A stretch of 64,000 bases of DNA from Hyphomicrobiales bacterium (GCA_900467185.1 UBPA01000003.1:744001-808000), one strand, 5' to 3'; shown: positions 27,620 through 38,541, counted from the first letter of the stretch. The notes: generated from the letters alone by a model not told the origin. Translations and numbers: made by a program.

Positions 27620-29512
27620 ATGAACGACATCACCACCACATCTCCTGACGCAGCCTCGACCGAGAAGCCGGCCGCCTATCGCGTGCTGGCCCGCAAGTAC
27701 CGGCCGAAGGACTTCTCCGACCTGATGGTGGGGCAGGAACCGATGGTGCGGACGCTGACCAACGCGTTCGAGACCGGTCGCATCGCCCAGGCCTATATGC
27801 TGACCGGCGTGCGCGGCGTCGGCAAGACGACGACCGCCCGTATTCTCGCGCGCGCCCTCAACTACAAGACGGACGAGATCGACAAGCCGACGATCGACCT
27901 TCGCACGCCCGGCGAGCACTGCCAGGCGATCATGGAAGGCCGGCATGTCGATGTGATCGAGATGGACGCCGCGTCACACACCGGCATCGACGACATTCGC
28001 GAGATCATCGAGCAGGTGCGCTACCGGCCCGTTTCCGCGCGCTACAAAGTCTATATCATCGACGAAGTGCACATGCTCTCGACGCAGGCCTTCAACGGGC
28101 TGTTGAAGACGCTCGAAGAGCCGCCGGAGCATGTGAAGTTCATCTTCGCCACGACCGAAATCCGCAAGGTCCCGATCACCGTCCTGTCGCGCTGCCAGCG
28201 GTTCGACCTGCGGCGGATCGCGGCGACCGATCTGGTCGGCCTGTTTTCCACCATTCTCGGCAAGGAGGGCATCACGGCGCAGGCCGAGGCGCTGGCGATG
28301 ATCGCACGCGCCGCCGAAGGCTCGGCCCGCGATGGCCTGTCACTGCTCGACCAGGCGATCGCCCATGGCGGCGGCATCGTGGAAGCCGAGGCGGTGCGCA
28401 GCATGCTCGGCCTTGCCGATCGCGCCCGCATCGTCGATCTCTTCGGCCATGTGGTGCGCGGCGACGTGAAAGCGGCGCTGGAAGAGTTCGCCTGGCAGTA
28501 CGAAGCGGGCGCCAGCCCGGCCGTCGTGCTGACCGATCTCGCCGACTTCACCCATCTCGTGACCAAGCTCAAATTCTCCGCTGAAGCGGCCAACGACCAG
28601 TCGCTGAGCGAGGTCGAGCGGGTGCGTGGCGCGGAATTCTCCGCCGCCGTCGCCGTGTCCACCCTGTCGCGGATCTGGCAGATGCTCTTGAAGGGCATAC
28701 CGGAGACGGAGAATGCCGCACGTCCCGCGGGGGCCGCCGAAATGGTGCTGATCCGGCTGACGCATGCGGCCCACCTCCCCTCTCCGGAAGACGCCGCGCG
28801 CCGGCTGCTGGAGATGTCGGGCAGCGATGCCGGACGCCCTGCGCCCCGCGGGCCGGCCCCCGGCAATGGCAACGGCGCGGCCTCCTCCGCATCGCCGCAG
28901 GGCCAGAGCAGCATTCAGGCACGCGCCGGCGAACCGGTCACGCCCTCCCGGATGACGGCCAATGGCGCAGCCATGCTGCGCGCCGTGCCGGAAGCCGAGC
29001 TTCCCGCCGCGCAGGAGCGCGGAAACATCGACATCAAGCCGGCACCGGCCGAACCGGTTGTGCCGCTGCGCTCGGTCGCCGATATCGTCGATCTCTGCCA
29101 GAAGAACCGCGACATTCTCTTGAAGACGCTGGTGCGCAATTTCGTGCGTCTCGTGCGGCTCGAACCGGGCCGTCTGGAGATGAACGTTCCGGACGACGCG
29201 CCGAAAACGCTGGTGACCGATCTGCAGCGGCGGCTGGAAGAATGGACCGGCCTGCGCTGGATGGTGACGGTGAGCCGCGAGCCCGGCCAGCCGACGATGG
29301 TCGAGACCGAAGCGGCGGCGAAGGAGCAGCGCTTCAACGATGCGCGCCAGGACCCCGATGTCGCCGCTATCCTCGCCCGCTTTCCCGGATCGAAGATGGT
29401 CGATGTCCGCATCAAGGTGTCGGAGATCGAGCTGGACGAGACGCCCGAGGTCGCCGCTGTCGCCGAGTCCGAAGAGGGCGACATTCTTCCCGGCGACGAT
29501 ATCGAACATTAA
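27620..29512 (+). CDS. dnaX: DNA polymerase III gamma/tau subunit
   Basis: The 630-residue clamp-loader ATPase has [20 protein letters not shown], Walker [19 protein letters not shown], Walker [16 protein letters not shown] and an SRC motif [11 protein letters not shown]. The region that holds four zinc-binding Cys in E. coli has only one Cys (EHCQAIMEG), as I recall for rhizobial DnaX. The linker is Ala/Gly/Pro-rich and a C-terminal tau domain follows. I see no A-rich slippery site for gamma synthesis. It starts 119 bases after the SRP RNA and leads into ybaB. Confidence 0.97.
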   Translation: MNDITTTSPDAASTEKPAAYRVLARKYRPKDFSDLMVGQEPMVRTLTNAFETGRIAQAYMLTGVRGVGKTTTARILARALNYKTDEIDKPTIDLRTPGEHCQAIMEGRHVDVIEMDAASHTGIDDIREIIEQVRYRPVSARYKVYIIDEVHMLSTQAFNGLLKTLEEPPEHVKFIFATTEIRKVPITVLSRCQRFDLRRIAATDLVGLFSTILGKEGITAQAEALAMIARAAEGSARDGLSLLDQAIAHGGGIVEAEAVRSMLGLADRARIVDLFGHVVRGDVKAALEEFAWQYEAGASPAVVLTDLADFTHLVTKLKFSAEAANDQSLSEVERVRGAEFSAAVAVSTLSRIWQMLLKGIPETENAARPAGAAEMVLIRLTHAAHLPSPEDAARRLLEMSGSDAGRPAPRGPAPGNGNGAASSASPQGQSSIQARAGEPVTPSRMTANGAAMLRAVPEAELPAAQERGNIDIKPAPAEPVVPLRSVADIVDLCQKNRDILLKTLVRNFVRLVRLEPGRLEMNVPDDAPKTLVTDLQRRLEEWTGLRWMVTVSREPGQPTMVETEAAAKEQRFNDARQDPDVAAILARFPGSKMVDVRIKVSEIELDETPEVAAVAESEEGDILPGDDIEH

Positions 29513-29535
29513 GTGATCAGCAGAGGAGACGGACG

Positions 29536-29859
29536 ATGCGCGACATCATGGGAATGATGGGCAAGGTCAAGGAAATGCAGGCCAAGATGGAGAAGCTTCA
29601 GGAGGAAATCGCCCTCCTTGAGGTGGACGGCACCTCCGGCGGCGGCCTCGTCACCGTCCGGCTCGATGGCAAGGGCATGCTGAAAAGCATCAAGATCGAC
29701 CCATCCCTCTTCAAGGAGGACGACGTCGAGATCCTCGAGGATCTGATCGTTGCCGCGCACAAGGACGGCAAGGACAAGGCCGAGGCGATCACCGCGGAGA
29801 AGACCCGCGAACTGACCGCCGGCCTGCCGATCCCGCCCGGCATGAAGCTGCCGTTCTAG
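29536..29859 (+). CDS. YbaB/EbfC nucleoid-associated protein
   Basis: The 107-residue protein starts at [19 protein letters not shown] behind AGAGGAG. It shows the coiled-coil first helix and the conserved core [20 protein letters not shown], ending [14 protein letters not shown], as in the YbaB/EbfC family that binds DNA non-specifically as a dimer. The dnaX–ybaB–recR order is widely conserved. Here recR follows after two minus-strand genes. Confidence 0.95.
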   Translation: MRDIMGMMGKVKEMQAKMEKLQEEIALLEVDGTSGGGLVTVRLDGKGMLKSIKIDPSLFKEDDVEILEDLIVAAHKDGKDKAEAITAEKTRELTAGLPIPPGMKLPF

Positions 29860-29890
29860 CGTCCGTCACGTTCATTGCGAGGCGGTCCGC

Positions 29891-30757
29891 TCAGGGCTCC
29901 GGCAGAAATGCCGGGCCGACCATGCGCACCTTGCGCGGAAGTCTGGGAATGTCGGTCTTCGTGCCGCGCAGGCTGACATTCATGAAAAGTCCCGTCATCG
30001 GCTCGTTTTCAAGGGCCGCGAGGACCGTCGGCTCTCCTGTTGGACTTGCCTCCGCGGCCGCCTCCGTCACCGTGGGCGAAGCGATTGCGGCGGGTGCCGG
30101 TCGCGCAACCGTCGACGACAGCCGGCTCATGTCGCAGGCCTTGGCCTCGGCTGCCATGCGATAAAGGCCAGCGGTGGCGAGATCGCCATAGCGCTTGCCC
30201 GACGACAGCGAAATCATATCCTTCGGGTCGCCCTGTCCGACGTCTTGGCGAAAGACGTCCATATCCGCAGTGTCGCAGATGGCCTTGCACTGCGCGGCCA
30301 GAGTCTCGCTCGAGGCGGGTGTCGCCGCAAAGCCGGAATTGGGCGTCGGGAAATAGTAGCCGTCGGACAGCCGCACGCAGAGCGTCGCGGCGCGCGTTAC
30401 CGCGGATTCGGCCGCGACCTTGACCGGCTTGCGCACCACGGCGCGTTTCGGCTTCGGCTTGACCTCCTCCCGCACGGTGCGCATGACGGGCTTGCATGCG
30501 GATGGCAGGGCGGCCAGTTCGGCGCGCGCCTGCGCGATGCGGCCGGCGATTTCCCGGCAGGCAAAGCCGCCGCTTCCGATGGTGCAGGCGTGATTGCGTG
30601 CCATGGCCATGTTGGAGGCGATCTGGCGCTGGAGGCGCGACGCTTCGCTGCCCGACGGCGTACAGGTCTTCGCAAGGCTATGGCTTGCGGGTACCGCGAC
30701 GAGGAGAAGGAGCGCGAGCCATCCCGCCTGCCGTCTGATCCTGTCTGCCGAAGCCAT
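29891..30757 (-). CDS. DUF2865 domain protein, exported
   Basis: The 288-residue protein has a signal peptide (hydrophobic residues 12–28, then SLAKTC) and starts behind GGAGAGATGGG. The domain contains a helical stretch (EASRLQRQIASNMAMARNHAC) and the family core CVRLSDGYYFPTPNSGFA, then CKAICDTADMDVF. Several conserved cysteines suggest disulfides in the periplasm. DUF2865 is a Rhizobiales family of unknown function. The C-terminal third is Ala-rich and probably flexible. Confidence 0.85.
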   Translation of the reverse strand: MASADRIRRQAGWLALLLLVAVPASHSLAKTCTPSGSEASRLQRQIASNMAMARNHACTIGSGGFACREIAGRIAQARAELAALPSACKPVMRTVREEVKPKPKRAVVRKPVKVAAESAVTRAATLCVRLSDGYYFPTPNSGFAATPASSETLAAQCKAICDTADMDVFRQDVGQGDPKDMISLSSGKRYGDLATAGLYRMAAEAKACDMSRLSSTVARPAPAAIASPTVTEAAAEASPTGEPTVLAALENEPMTGLFMNVSLRGTKTDIPRLPRKVRMVGPAFLPEP

Positions 30758-30842
30758 CCCATCTCTCCATCGCCAGCCTCACGGGCATGCCGAGGACATA
30801 GCCGAGAGGACGGCGTGCGCGAAGCGGATCCTTAAGGAATGG

Positions 30843-31463
30843 TTAAGGCGCGCGGGCATCCAGCTGGGCGCGGACGCGCGCGCTGATCGGGGCTGCACGG
30901 TAGCGGGCCCGCTCCTCCTCCGACAGGTTCGTGACCGAGGCTCCGAGCATATCCGGCATCGTGATCCTCGGCCCCTGAAATGCGTGATAGGTAACGGCAT
31001 CGCCGATACCGAGCGTGCCCGGCCGCAGCACGCGGCAGTAGAAGCCGGGCCTTGCGACCCTGCGGAACCTGCGGGCGAAGCCGGGATCGTTCAGCCGCAG
31101 CGACAGCGTCGAGCAGGGGATGCGGGTGGAGGTAACCTCCAGGGTCACGCTCTCCGTCTCGAACCGGTCGCCGACGGCAATTATCCGACTATCGATCTGC
31201 GAAATCACGATGTTTTCGCCGAACAGGCCTGGCTCGATCCTGTGGCCGAGTTCGTCCGCCCATGCCGCCAGATCCAAAGAGCCGAGACCATAGACCGCCT
31301 GATCCGGTCCCCCGTGATATTTCCGATTGCAGACGGCATCGCCGGCGAGCCCCGCGGCATCGACGATGACGGTGCCGCCCTGCGGATGCTTGACGATGCC
31401 GGTCTTTGCCTTCTTGCCGTCGATGACGGCGGCAGGGCCGAGGCAGACGGCGTCGATCTTCAT
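30843..31463 (-). CDS. MOSC domain protein (YiiM-like)
   Basis: Starting at [16 protein letters not shown] (ATG at 31463 behind GGAGG) gives 206 residues. The MOSC beta-barrel contains [19 protein letters not shown] and the conserved Cys in [17 protein letters not shown] proteins carry sulfur or molybdenum cofactor chemistry. The YiiM/YuaD type detoxifies N-hydroxylated bases with Moco, which is a likely but unproved role. It lies between DUF2865 (same strand, 85 bases on) and recR (divergent). Confidence 0.88.
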   Translation of the reverse strand: MKIDAVCLGPAAVIDGKKAKTGIVKHPQGGTVIVDAAGLAGDAVCNRKYHGGPDQAVYGLGSLDLAAWADELGHRIEPGLFGENIVISQIDSRIIAVGDRFETESVTLEVTSTRIPCSTLSLRLNDPGFARRFRRVARPGFYCRVLRPGTLGIGDAVTYHAFQGPRITMPDMLGASVTNLSEEERARYRAAPISARVRAQLDARAP

Positions 31464-31552
31464 GGGCCCCTTCTTTCCTCCGCCCTTGCGGATCGTGGCA
31501 GCGCGATGCAAAGCATTTTCACTCGCGCCGCATATGGGGTAGAACGCGCCTC

Positions 31553-32158
31553 ATGGCAAAGCGAGTCACCGGCCCCGAAATCGAAAAACTCATCCAGCTT
31601 CTGGCAAAGGTGCCGGGCCTCGGCCCGCGCTCGGCACGCAGGGCCGCGCTGCACCTCGTCAAGAAGAAGGACCAGCTGCTCGGACCGCTCGCCGATGCGA
31701 TGGTCGAGGCGCACCGCAAGGTGCGGATCTGCTCCTGCTGCGGCAATGTGGACACGAGCGATCCGTGCAGCGTCTGCACGGATGCGCGGCGCGACCATAG
31801 CTGCATCATCGTGGTCGAGGATGTCGCCGATCTTTGGGCGCTGGAACGCACAGGCGCCATGAACACGGCTTATCATGTGCTCGGCGGCACGCTGTCGCCG
31901 CTCGATGGCGTCGGGCCCGACGATCTCAACATCCGCGGCCTGGTGGATCGCGTCGTCAAGGGCGAGGTGCGCGAGCTGATCATCGCCGTCAACGCCACGG
32001 TCGAGGGCCAGACCACGGCACATTACATCACCGACCAGCTCGACGGGCTGGACGTTCGCATCACCCGGCTTGCCCATGGCGTTCCCGTCGGGGGCGAGCT
32101 CGATTATCTCGACGACGGCACACTGACCGCGGCTTTGCGGGCGAGAACGGTTATCTGA
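31553..32158 (+). CDS. recR: Recombination protein RecR
   Basis: The 201-residue RecFOR mediator has an N-terminal helix-hairpin-helix ([20 protein letters not shown]), a four-Cys zinc finger ([17 protein letters not shown]) and a Toprim domain ([17 protein letters not shown]). The C-terminal Walker B-like region is [20 protein letters not shown]. It promotes RecA loading at gaps. The mltB-like gene starts two bases after its stop. Confidence 0.97.
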   Translation: MAKRVTGPEIEKLIQLLAKVPGLGPRSARRAALHLVKKKDQLLGPLADAMVEAHRKVRICSCCGNVDTSDPCSVCTDARRDHSCIIVVEDVADLWALERTGAMNTAYHVLGGTLSPLDGVGPDDLNIRGLVDRVVKGEVRELIIAVNATVEGQTTAHYITDQLDGLDVRITRLAHGVPVGGELDYLDDGTLTAALRARTVI

Positions 32159-32159
32159 C

Positions 32160-33413
32160 ATGACATTCCTAAAGCATCTCCGCCGTGCGGCACTCGCCGC
32201 CCTCCTCTGCGCTTCCACTGCCATTCCCGCGCTCGCCGCCTCCAGGACCGAGACCGAGGCCCAGTTCCGCCGCTGGCTGCAGACCGACCTCTGGCCGCAG
32301 GCACAGAAGGGCGGCATCTCCAAAAGCGCCTTCGACAAGGCCTTCGGGGACGTGAAGCTCGACTGGGACCTGCCGGACCTCGTGCCGCCCGGTTCCAGGC
32401 CGCAAGGCGAGCAGAAGCAGAGCCAGGCGGAATTCGCCTCGCCCGGCGCCTACTTCTCCGAAAAACGCCTGCAGGGGCTCGCCGCGACCGGCCGGAGCCT
32501 TGCCTCGACGCATGCCGCCACGCTGCGGCGGATCGAGAAGACCTATGGCGTGCCCGGGCCGATCGTGCTGGCGATCTGGGGCCGCGAATCGGGCTTTGGC
32601 CGGGCAAAGATCCCGCATCCGGTGCTCGATGTGCTGGCGACGAAGGCCTTCATGTCGACCCGCGGCGAGCTTTTCACCCGCGAGTTGATCTCCGCGCTGC
32701 ACATCCTGGAAAGCGGCGACGTCAACGAGGCCGACATGCGCGGCTCGTGGGCGGGTGCCATGGGCCAGCCGCAGTTCCTGCCCTCGAGCTTCCTGCAATA
32801 TGCCGTCGATTTCGACGGCGACGGGCGGCGCGACATCTGGAACTCGGTGCCGGACGTGCTCGGCTCCATCGCGCATTACCTGTCGGAAAAGGGTTGGCAG
32901 CGCGGGCGCGACTGGGGCTTCGAGGTCTCGATCCCGCAGAACGTTTCCTGCGCGCAGGAAGGGCCCGATCTCGCAAAGCCACTCGGGCAATGGGCCGCGA
33001 CCGGCATCACCCGCATCTCGGGCAAGGCATTTCCCCGGAGCGAAGCGAAGGCCAGCGGCATGATGCTGGTACCGGCCGGCCGCCACGGGCCGGAATTTCT
33101 GGTGACGCCGAATTTCTACGTGATCAAGGAATATAACAATTCCGACCTTTATGCCCTCTTCATCGGCAATCTCGCCGACCGGATCGGCGCGAATGGCGGG
33201 GCCTTCCAGGGCAGCTGGGGCGATGTCGGCAAGATGCTGCGCTCGGACGTGCTGACCATGCAGAAGCGGCTGGAGGCGCAGGGCTACGACATCGGCAAGG
33301 CCGACGGGCTGGCCGGGTACAAGACCCGCCGCTCGCTCGGCCAGTGGCAGGAGAAGAATGGCCTTGCGGCGACCTGCTTCCCGGATGCGGGGCTGAAAGC
33401 GAAACTGCGATAG
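32160..33413 (+). CDS. Lytic murein transglycosylase, MltB family
   Basis: The 417-residue precursor has a signal peptide (residues 1–26, ending ALAAS). The SLT catalytic domain has the Glu in AIWGRESGFGRAKIP and the family segment SWAGAMGQPQFLPSSFLQYA. The C-terminal peptidoglycan-binding domain is LTMQKRLEAQGYDIGKADGL. It cleaves MurNAc–GlcNAc bonds to give anhydro-muropeptides. It follows recR by one base and converges on the MFS gene with a 10-base gap. Confidence 0.94.
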   Translation: MTFLKHLRRAALAALLCASTAIPALAASRTETEAQFRRWLQTDLWPQAQKGGISKSAFDKAFGDVKLDWDLPDLVPPGSRPQGEQKQSQAEFASPGAYFSEKRLQGLAATGRSLASTHAATLRRIEKTYGVPGPIVLAIWGRESGFGRAKIPHPVLDVLATKAFMSTRGELFTRELISALHILESGDVNEADMRGSWAGAMGQPQFLPSSFLQYAVDFDGDGRRDIWNSVPDVLGSIAHYLSEKGWQRGRDWGFEVSIPQNVSCAQEGPDLAKPLGQWAATGITRISGKAFPRSEAKASGMMLVPAGRHGPEFLVTPNFYVIKEYNNSDLYALFIGNLADRIGANGGAFQGSWGDVGKMLRSDVLTMQKRLEAQGYDIGKADGLAGYKTRRSLGQWQEKNGLAATCFPDAGLKAKLR

Positions 33414-33423
33414 ATCACACGGG

Positions 33424-35055
33424 TCAGTGGCCGATATCGACCTGCCGTTTGAACTGCTCGTATTCGTGCGGCAGGATGGTCTGGCGCTCGATCATGCGGT
33501 GAACATACGGTGCGTTTTCGCCGCGATGGAGTGCGCGGAGCTGTTCGTGGATCGCCGCGTCGTCCTGGGTGCGCCGCTGGTTGTGGCGGACATACTCGAT
33601 CCATGTCGGCACGTGGTAGGTCTCCGTCCAGATCTCCGGCCGCTCCAGATCGCGCATCAGCGTCCATTGGCCGGCACCGTCGCGGATGCGGACGCGGCGG
33701 CGCTCCGTCATGATCGACAGGAACGCCTCGACGTCGGCCAGATCGATCTCGTAGTCGATCATCACGACGATCGGTCCGCTTCTCGGCTTCAGATCGAGCT
33801 TCAGCATCGGTTCGGTGAAACGCCCGAGCGGATCGAGATTGAGCGCCTTGAACTCCGGCAGGGCGAAACGCAGGCCCACAGCCGCGCCGAACAGCATGAC
33901 GACCGCCGAGGCGACGAGAGCCGTCGAAGGGCCGTAGGCCTCCGCCGCCGCTCCCCAGACCCAGCTGCCGAGCGCCATGCCGCCGAACGTCGTGGTCTGG
34001 TAGAGCGACAGTGCCCGGGCAACCACCCAGCGCGGCGTGGAGAGCTGCACTGTCGTGTTGAACAGCGACAGGGCCAACACCCAGCCGGCACCCGACATGA
34101 GCATGGCCAGGCCCGTCACGATCTCCGACCGGCTGAGCGCGGCCATGACGGCGGACAGCGCAAAGCCGAGGAACGCGATGCGCACGATCGCTTCGCCGGC
34201 CAGACGCTCGCGCAGCCGGGCGCTGAGCAGCGCGCCGCCGATGGCCCCGATGCCGAAGGCGCCGAGCAGGACGCCATAGGTGAGCGGCCCGCCGGCCACG
34301 AGATCGCGGGCGACGAGCGGCAGGAGAGCGAGGATGGCGCTCGCGGAAAGGCCGAAGAGAAAGCCGCGCAGCATGACCTTGAGGATGTTCGGCGACATCG
34401 CGACGTAGCGCAGGCCCGCCCCCACGGCACGCGCCAGCGGCTCGCGCGGCAGCGCGTTCGGCGCCGGCGTCCGCTTCCAGCGCAGCAACGCCGTGATCAG
34501 CGCGAAATAGGTGAGCGTGTTCACAGCAAACGCTGCCGCCGCACCGGCTGCCGCCACGATGACGCCGCCGATGGCCGGGCCAACGCTGCGCGTCATGTTG
34601 AAGCCCATGCTGTTCAGCGACACGGCGCCCGGCAGGTCCTCGCGCGGCACCATGTCGCCGACGGAGGCCTGCCAGGCCGGGTTGTTCAGCGCCGTGCCGC
34701 AGCCGATGAGGAAAGTGAACATCAGCAGCAGCCACGGCGTGATGAGCCCGAACCAGGCGAACGCCGTCAGCAGCGCCGACACGACGAGCATGAAGACCTG
34801 CGCGACCAGCATGATCCGCCGCCGGTCGAAACTGTCGGCCAGTGCGCCGGAGATCAGCGAAAACAGCATGATGGGCAGCGTCACGGACGCCTGCACCAGG
34901 GCGACCATGTTCACCGAGGTGGAGATCGAGGTCATCATCCACGCCGCGCCGACGGACTGGATGAGGCCGCCGAAATTGGAGGCGAGGCTTGCGATCCAGA
35001 TGATGCGGAACGTGTCGTGGCGGAAGGGTGCCAAGGGCGATGTTCGATCTGGCAC
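33424..35055 (-). CDS. MFS transporter, MFS_3 (EntS-like) with C-terminal soluble domain
   Basis: The start is taken as GTG at 35055, placed after AAGGAG, giving 543 residues. The first 400 residues form about 12 helices, with the family loop SGALADSFDRRRIMLVAQVF and TALNNPAWQASVGDMVPRE. The last 130 residues are a soluble ferredoxin-like region (VVMIDYEIDLADVEAFLSIM … YVRHNQRRTQDDA) seen in many 'MFS transporter' proteins of this type in rhizobia. Substrate unknown; efflux of a small molecule or siderophore is possible. Confidence 0.9.
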   Translation of the reverse strand: MPDRTSPLAPFRHDTFRIIWIASLASNFGGLIQSVGAAWMMTSISTSVNMVALVQASVTLPIMLFSLISGALADSFDRRRIMLVAQVFMLVVSALLTAFAWFGLITPWLLLMFTFLIGCGTALNNPAWQASVGDMVPREDLPGAVSLNSMGFNMTRSVGPAIGGVIVAAAGAAAAFAVNTLTYFALITALLRWKRTPAPNALPREPLARAVGAGLRYVAMSPNILKVMLRGFLFGLSASAILALLPLVARDLVAGGPLTYGVLLGAFGIGAIGGALLSARLRERLAGEAIVRIAFLGFALSAVMAALSRSEIVTGLAMLMSGAGWVLALSLFNTTVQLSTPRWVVARALSLYQTTTFGGMALGSWVWGAAAEAYGPSTALVASAVVMLFGAAVGLRFALPEFKALNLDPLGRFTEPMLKLDLKPRSGPIVVMIDYEIDLADVEAFLSIMTERRRVRIRDGAGQWTLMRDLERPEIWTETYHVPTWIEYVRHNQRRTQDDAAIHEQLRALHRGENAPYVHRMIERQTILPHEYEQFKRQVDIGH

Positions 35056-35248
35056 GTCGGTCTCCTTCTTCACGCACGGTCCTGGCCGCAGATAGCCTTG
35101 CCGCACCCTGCGGGGGCACGACCGCAGTTCGGGGAACGGCATCGTCAGGCGGCTTGAGGTCCTCGAAGGCAATGTAGCCCGAAGGCCGCGGGCGGCAACC
35201 CGCACCGGCGGTCGAAATTCAGCAGTCGGTCCGCATCCGGCGCGGCGC

Positions 35249-35277
35249 TTGCAATTGCGGCGGATGCGGCGTATATG
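35249..35277 (+). promoter_or_regulatory. Candidate promoter of the rimP–nusA–infB operon
   Basis: TTGCAA (35249–35254) and TATATG (35272–35277) are separated by 17 bases and resemble -35 and -10 elements. Initiation near 35284 would place the hairpin at 35305–35335 inside the leader of rimP. Confidence 0.4.
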
Positions 35278-35304
35278 ACGCTCAAATTCTTGATCGGTTG
35301 ATGA

Positions 35305-35335
35305 AGAGTGGGCCCGCAAGGACCCGCTCTTTTTT
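35305..35335 (+). terminator. Terminator-like hairpin in the rimP leader
   Basis: AGAGTGGG (35305–35312) pairs with CCCGCTCT (35323–35330), with one G·T pair, and is followed by six T (35330–35335). It has the form of an intrinsic terminator lying about 40 bases before the rimP start. It either stops upstream transcription or acts as an attenuator for the operon. Confidence 0.75.
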
Positions 35336-35375
35336 ATTACCATCATGACAGAACATGCATGACGGGAGACATCGC

Positions 35376-36011
35376 TTGTCCGACATCGACACGGCAGACA
35401 TCCAGCAGGAACCGCGCCTGATCACCGAGACCGGGATCGATCGCCGCGTTGCCGACATCATCGAACCCGTGCTGATCCCGATGGGCTACCAGCTGGTGCG
35501 CGTTCGGCTTTCGGCCCAGAACGGCGCGACGCTGCAGATCATGGCCGAGCGCACCGACGGCACCATGACCGTGGAAGACTGCGAATCCGTCTCCACGGCG
35601 ATCTCGCCGGTGCTCGACGTGGACGATCCGATCGGCAAGGCGTATCATCTGGAAGTATCCTCGCCGGGTATCGACCGGCCGATGGTGCGCAAGGGTGATT
35701 TCGTGCGGTGGACCGGCCATCTCGTCAAGTGCGAGACCTCGGTTCTCGTGGAGAACCGCAAGCGCTTCCGCGGCGTCATCCTCGGTGCGGACGCGGACGG
35801 CTTCACCATCGAGCGCGACCAGCCGGGTCCGGACGAGGCGCCGACCATCGTCGTGCCGTTTTCGGCACTGGCCGAAGCCAAGCTGATCCTGACGGACGAG
35901 CTGATCCGCGATGCGCTGACGGCCGACAAGAAGGCCAAGGCCGCACGCGAGGCGGCAAACGAGAATTTCGAAGAGCTCGACGGCGACGACGAGACCCCTT
36001 CGCAGGAATGA
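35376..36011 (+). CDS. rimP: Ribosome maturation factor RimP
   Basis: The 211-residue protein is needed for 30S subunit maturation. The likely start is TTG at 35376, eight bases after GGAG, which matches the N-terminal length of rhizobial RimP. A longer frame begins at 35355. Conserved parts are [39 protein letters not shown] and [14 protein letters not shown]. It is the first gene of rimP–nusA–ylxR–infB. Confidence 0.95.
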   Translation: MSDIDTADIQQEPRLITETGIDRRVADIIEPVLIPMGYQLVRVRLSAQNGATLQIMAERTDGTMTVEDCESVSTAISPVLDVDDPIGKAYHLEVSSPGIDRPMVRKGDFVRWTGHLVKCETSVLVENRKRFRGVILGADADGFTIERDQPGPDEAPTIVVPFSALAEAKLILTDELIRDALTADKKAKAAREAANENFEELDGDDETPSQE

Positions 36012-36093
36012 TACGCGCCCGACCGGCGCTTCTCCACTGAAGCGCCGGCCGAGAGGCACCACCCGGACTATTCGACCTACGGAGACCTACCCC

Positions 36094-37716
36094 ATGGCAG
36101 TCAGTGCTAACCGGCTCGAACTTCTGCAGATCGCGGATGCCGTCGCGCGCGAAAAGGTGATCGACCGCGAAATCGTGCTGGCCGCCATGGCCGACGCGAT
36201 CCAGAAGGCGGCGCGCTCGCGCTACGGCTCGGAAAGCAACATCCGCGCCGACATCAACTCCAAGACCGGCGAGATCCGCCTGCAGCGTCTTCTGGAAGTG
36301 GTCGAGGTTGCCGAAGACTACGGCACGCAGATCCCGCTGGAACTGGCGCGCGACCGCAACCCGGACGCCAAGCTCGGCGACTTCATCGCCGATCCGCTGC
36401 CGCCGATGGATTTCGGCCGTATCGCCGCCCAGTCCGCCAAGCAGGTCATCGTCCAGAAGGTTCGCGAAGCCGAGCGTGACCGCCAGTTCGACGAATACAA
36501 GGACCGCATCGGCGAGATCGTCAACGGGACCGTCAAGCGCGTCGAATACGGCAACGTCATCGTGGACCTCGGCCGCGGCGAAGGCATCATCCGTCGCGAC
36601 GAGATGATCCCGCGCGAAAACATGCGCTATGGCGACCGCGTCCGGTCCTATGTCTACGACGTGCGCCGCGAACAGCGCGGTCCGCAGATCTTCCTCTCGC
36701 GCACGCATCCGCAGTTCATGGTCAAGCTCTTCACCATGGAAGTGCCGGAGATCTACGACGGCATCATCCAGATCCGCTCGGTTGCCCGTGATCCGGGTTC
36801 GCGCGCCAAGATCGCCGTCATTTCCAATGACTCGTCGATCGATCCGGTCGGCGCCTGCGTCGGTATGCGCGGCAGCCGCGTCCAGGCCGTCGTCGGCGAG
36901 CTTCAGGGCGAGAAGATCGACATCATTCCGTGGAGCCAGGATCCGGCCTCCTTCATCGTCAATGCCCTGCAGCCGGCGGAAGTCGCCAAGGTCGTTCTGG
37001 ACGAGGATGCAGAGCGCATCGAAGTCGTCGTGCCGGACGAGCAGCTGTCGCTGGCCATCGGCCGTCGCGGCCAGAACGTCCGTCTGGCATCGCAGCTGAC
37101 CGGCTGGGACATCGACATCATGACGGAAGCCGAAGAGTCCGAGCGTCGCCAGAAGGAATTCAACGAGCGCACGAACCTCTTCATGGAATCGCTCGACGTG
37201 GACGAAATGGTTGGCCAGGTGCTGGCGTCGGAAGGCTTCGCGCAGGTCGAGGAACTCGCCTATGCCGAACTCGACGAGATCGCCTCGATCGAGGGCTTCG
37301 ACGAGGAGACCGCCAGCGAGATCCAGACGCGTGCCCGCGAATATCTCGACAAGCTGGAAGCCGAGATGGACGAGAAGCGCAAGGCGCTGGGCGTCGAGGA
37401 CGAGCTGCGCACGATCAACGGCATGACCGGGCAGATGCTGGTGGCGCTCGGCCAGGACGGCATCAAGACCATGGAAGACTTCGCAGGCTGTGCAGCCGAC
37501 GACCTCGTCGGCTGGTCGGAGCGCAAGGACGGCGAGACCAAGCGTTTCGAAGGCCTCTTCTCCAAGCTGGAAATTTCGCGCACGGAAGCGGAAACCATGA
37601 TCCTCCAGGCGCGCCTCGCTGCGGGCTGGATTACGGAGGAAGACCTTGCACGCGAGACCGAGGCACTCCAGATAACGGAAGGTGCCGAGGAGGACGAGGC
37701 GGAAGCCGCGTCCTGA
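36094..37716 (+). CDS. nusA: Transcription termination/antitermination factor NusA
   Basis: The 540-residue protein has the N-terminal RNA polymerase-binding domain (residues 1–130), S1 domain ([20 protein letters not shown]), two KH domains ([19 protein letters not shown] and [20 protein letters not shown]) and C-terminal acidic repeat-like helix-hairpin-helix region. It controls pausing and termination and may regulate its own operon at the leader hairpin upstream. Confidence 0.98.
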   Translation: MAVSANRLELLQIADAVAREKVIDREIVLAAMADAIQKAARSRYGSESNIRADINSKTGEIRLQRLLEVVEVAEDYGTQIPLELARDRNPDAKLGDFIADPLPPMDFGRIAAQSAKQVIVQKVREAERDRQFDEYKDRIGEIVNGTVKRVEYGNVIVDLGRGEGIIRRDEMIPRENMRYGDRVRSYVYDVRREQRGPQIFLSRTHPQFMVKLFTMEVPEIYDGIIQIRSVARDPGSRAKIAVISNDSSIDPVGACVGMRGSRVQAVVGELQGEKIDIIPWSQDPASFIVNALQPAEVAKVVLDEDAERIEVVVPDEQLSLAIGRRGQNVRLASQLTGWDIDIMTEAEESERRQKEFNERTNLFMESLDVDEMVGQVLASEGFAQVEELAYAELDEIASIEGFDEETASEIQTRAREYLDKLEAEMDEKRKALGVEDELRTINGMTGQMLVALGQDGIKTMEDFAGCAADDLVGWSERKDGETKRFEGLFSKLEISRTEAETMILQARLAAGWITEEDLARETEALQITEGAEEDEAEAAS

Positions 37717-37721
37717 TCCCC

Positions 37722-38435
37722 ATGAATTCCGTACCCAACCCGCCAGACATGGCACCGGACGATGTGAACGTCCCCGTGGAGGACGACGACCTGCCGCTCA
37801 ACGGGCGCATGTGCATCGTCACCCGCACGAGCGGCCCGGCCGATGACGGCCTGATCCGCTTCGTCGCGGGGCCGGACGGCCGGGTGGTTGCGGACCTGAA
37901 ACGCCAGCTGCCGGGTCGCGGCTGCTGGGTCACCGCCGAGCGGGCGGTTCTGGAGACGGCGATCAAGCGCAAGCTTTTTGCGCGGGCGCTGAAGACGGCG
38001 GAGGCCAAGCCCGGCCCCGAGCTTCTGGACGAGGTCGACAGGCTTCTCGTCCAACAGCTCGTCGGCATGATGAACATGGCGCGCAAGGCCGCGCAGTTCA
38101 TCACCGGGTCTTCGAAGGTGGAACAGGCGGTTCGCGGCATGGCGGCCCTCGCCACGTTCCACGCCACCACGGCCGCACCCGACGGCGTGCGGAAAATCGA
38201 CCAGGCGCGCAAGGCCATGAGCTTTGTCGCCGATGACGGCGAGCAGATACCCACCTTCCGCTTCTTCACCGGAGAGGAATTGGATACGTTGCTCGGAAGT
38301 AATTCTTTTATCCATGCCGCAGCGCTTGCAGGGCAGGCGGGTGAGGGTGTAGTGAAGCGCGCAAACATGCTGGAAAGATACCGGGGCGACGTGTCCCCCC
38401 GTGCCTTCGGCGACGCTTCCCAGCCGACATTATGA
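37722..38435 (+). CDS. YlxR-type RNA-binding protein (DUF448 plus L7Ae-like)
   Basis: The 237-residue protein follows nusA by five bases. The N-terminal YlxR domain reads CIVTRTSGPADDGLIRFV and RQLPGRGCWVTAERAVLETA. The C-terminal half is L7Ae-like (LVGMMNMARKAAQFITGSSK), and together they make the rhizobial 'RNA-binding protein' found between nusA and infB. It is presumed to bind rRNA or tRNA. The role is not established. Confidence 0.93.
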   Translation: MNSVPNPPDMAPDDVNVPVEDDDLPLNGRMCIVTRTSGPADDGLIRFVAGPDGRVVADLKRQLPGRGCWVTAERAVLETAIKRKLFARALKTAEAKPGPELLDEVDRLLVQQLVGMMNMARKAAQFITGSSKVEQAVRGMAALATFHATTAAPDGVRKIDQARKAMSFVADDGEQIPTFRFFTGEELDTLLGSNSFIHAAALAGQAGEGVVKRANMLERYRGDVSPRAFGDASQPTL

Positions 38436-38541
38436 CGCGGGACACCGGCCACGGCCGTGACGACCGCAATACGGTAAGACGACAATCGAACGACGGGGTC
38501 TGGTGATACGCATCCGGCTTCGATCTTAGGAACGGAACGGA

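Noticed and set aside
25925-27946. 673-codon frame joining nudC with upstream sequence
   Set aside because: The upstream part overlaps the HIT gene and the SRP RNA region, and nudC has its own start coupled to the HIT stop.
27620-29512. Programmed frameshift in dnaX for a gamma subunit
   Set aside because: No A6/A7 slippery run was found in the second half of the gene.
35803-37755. 650-codon open frame antisense to nusA and rimP
   Set aside because: Shadow of the true genes on the other strand, with no domain or ribosome binding site.
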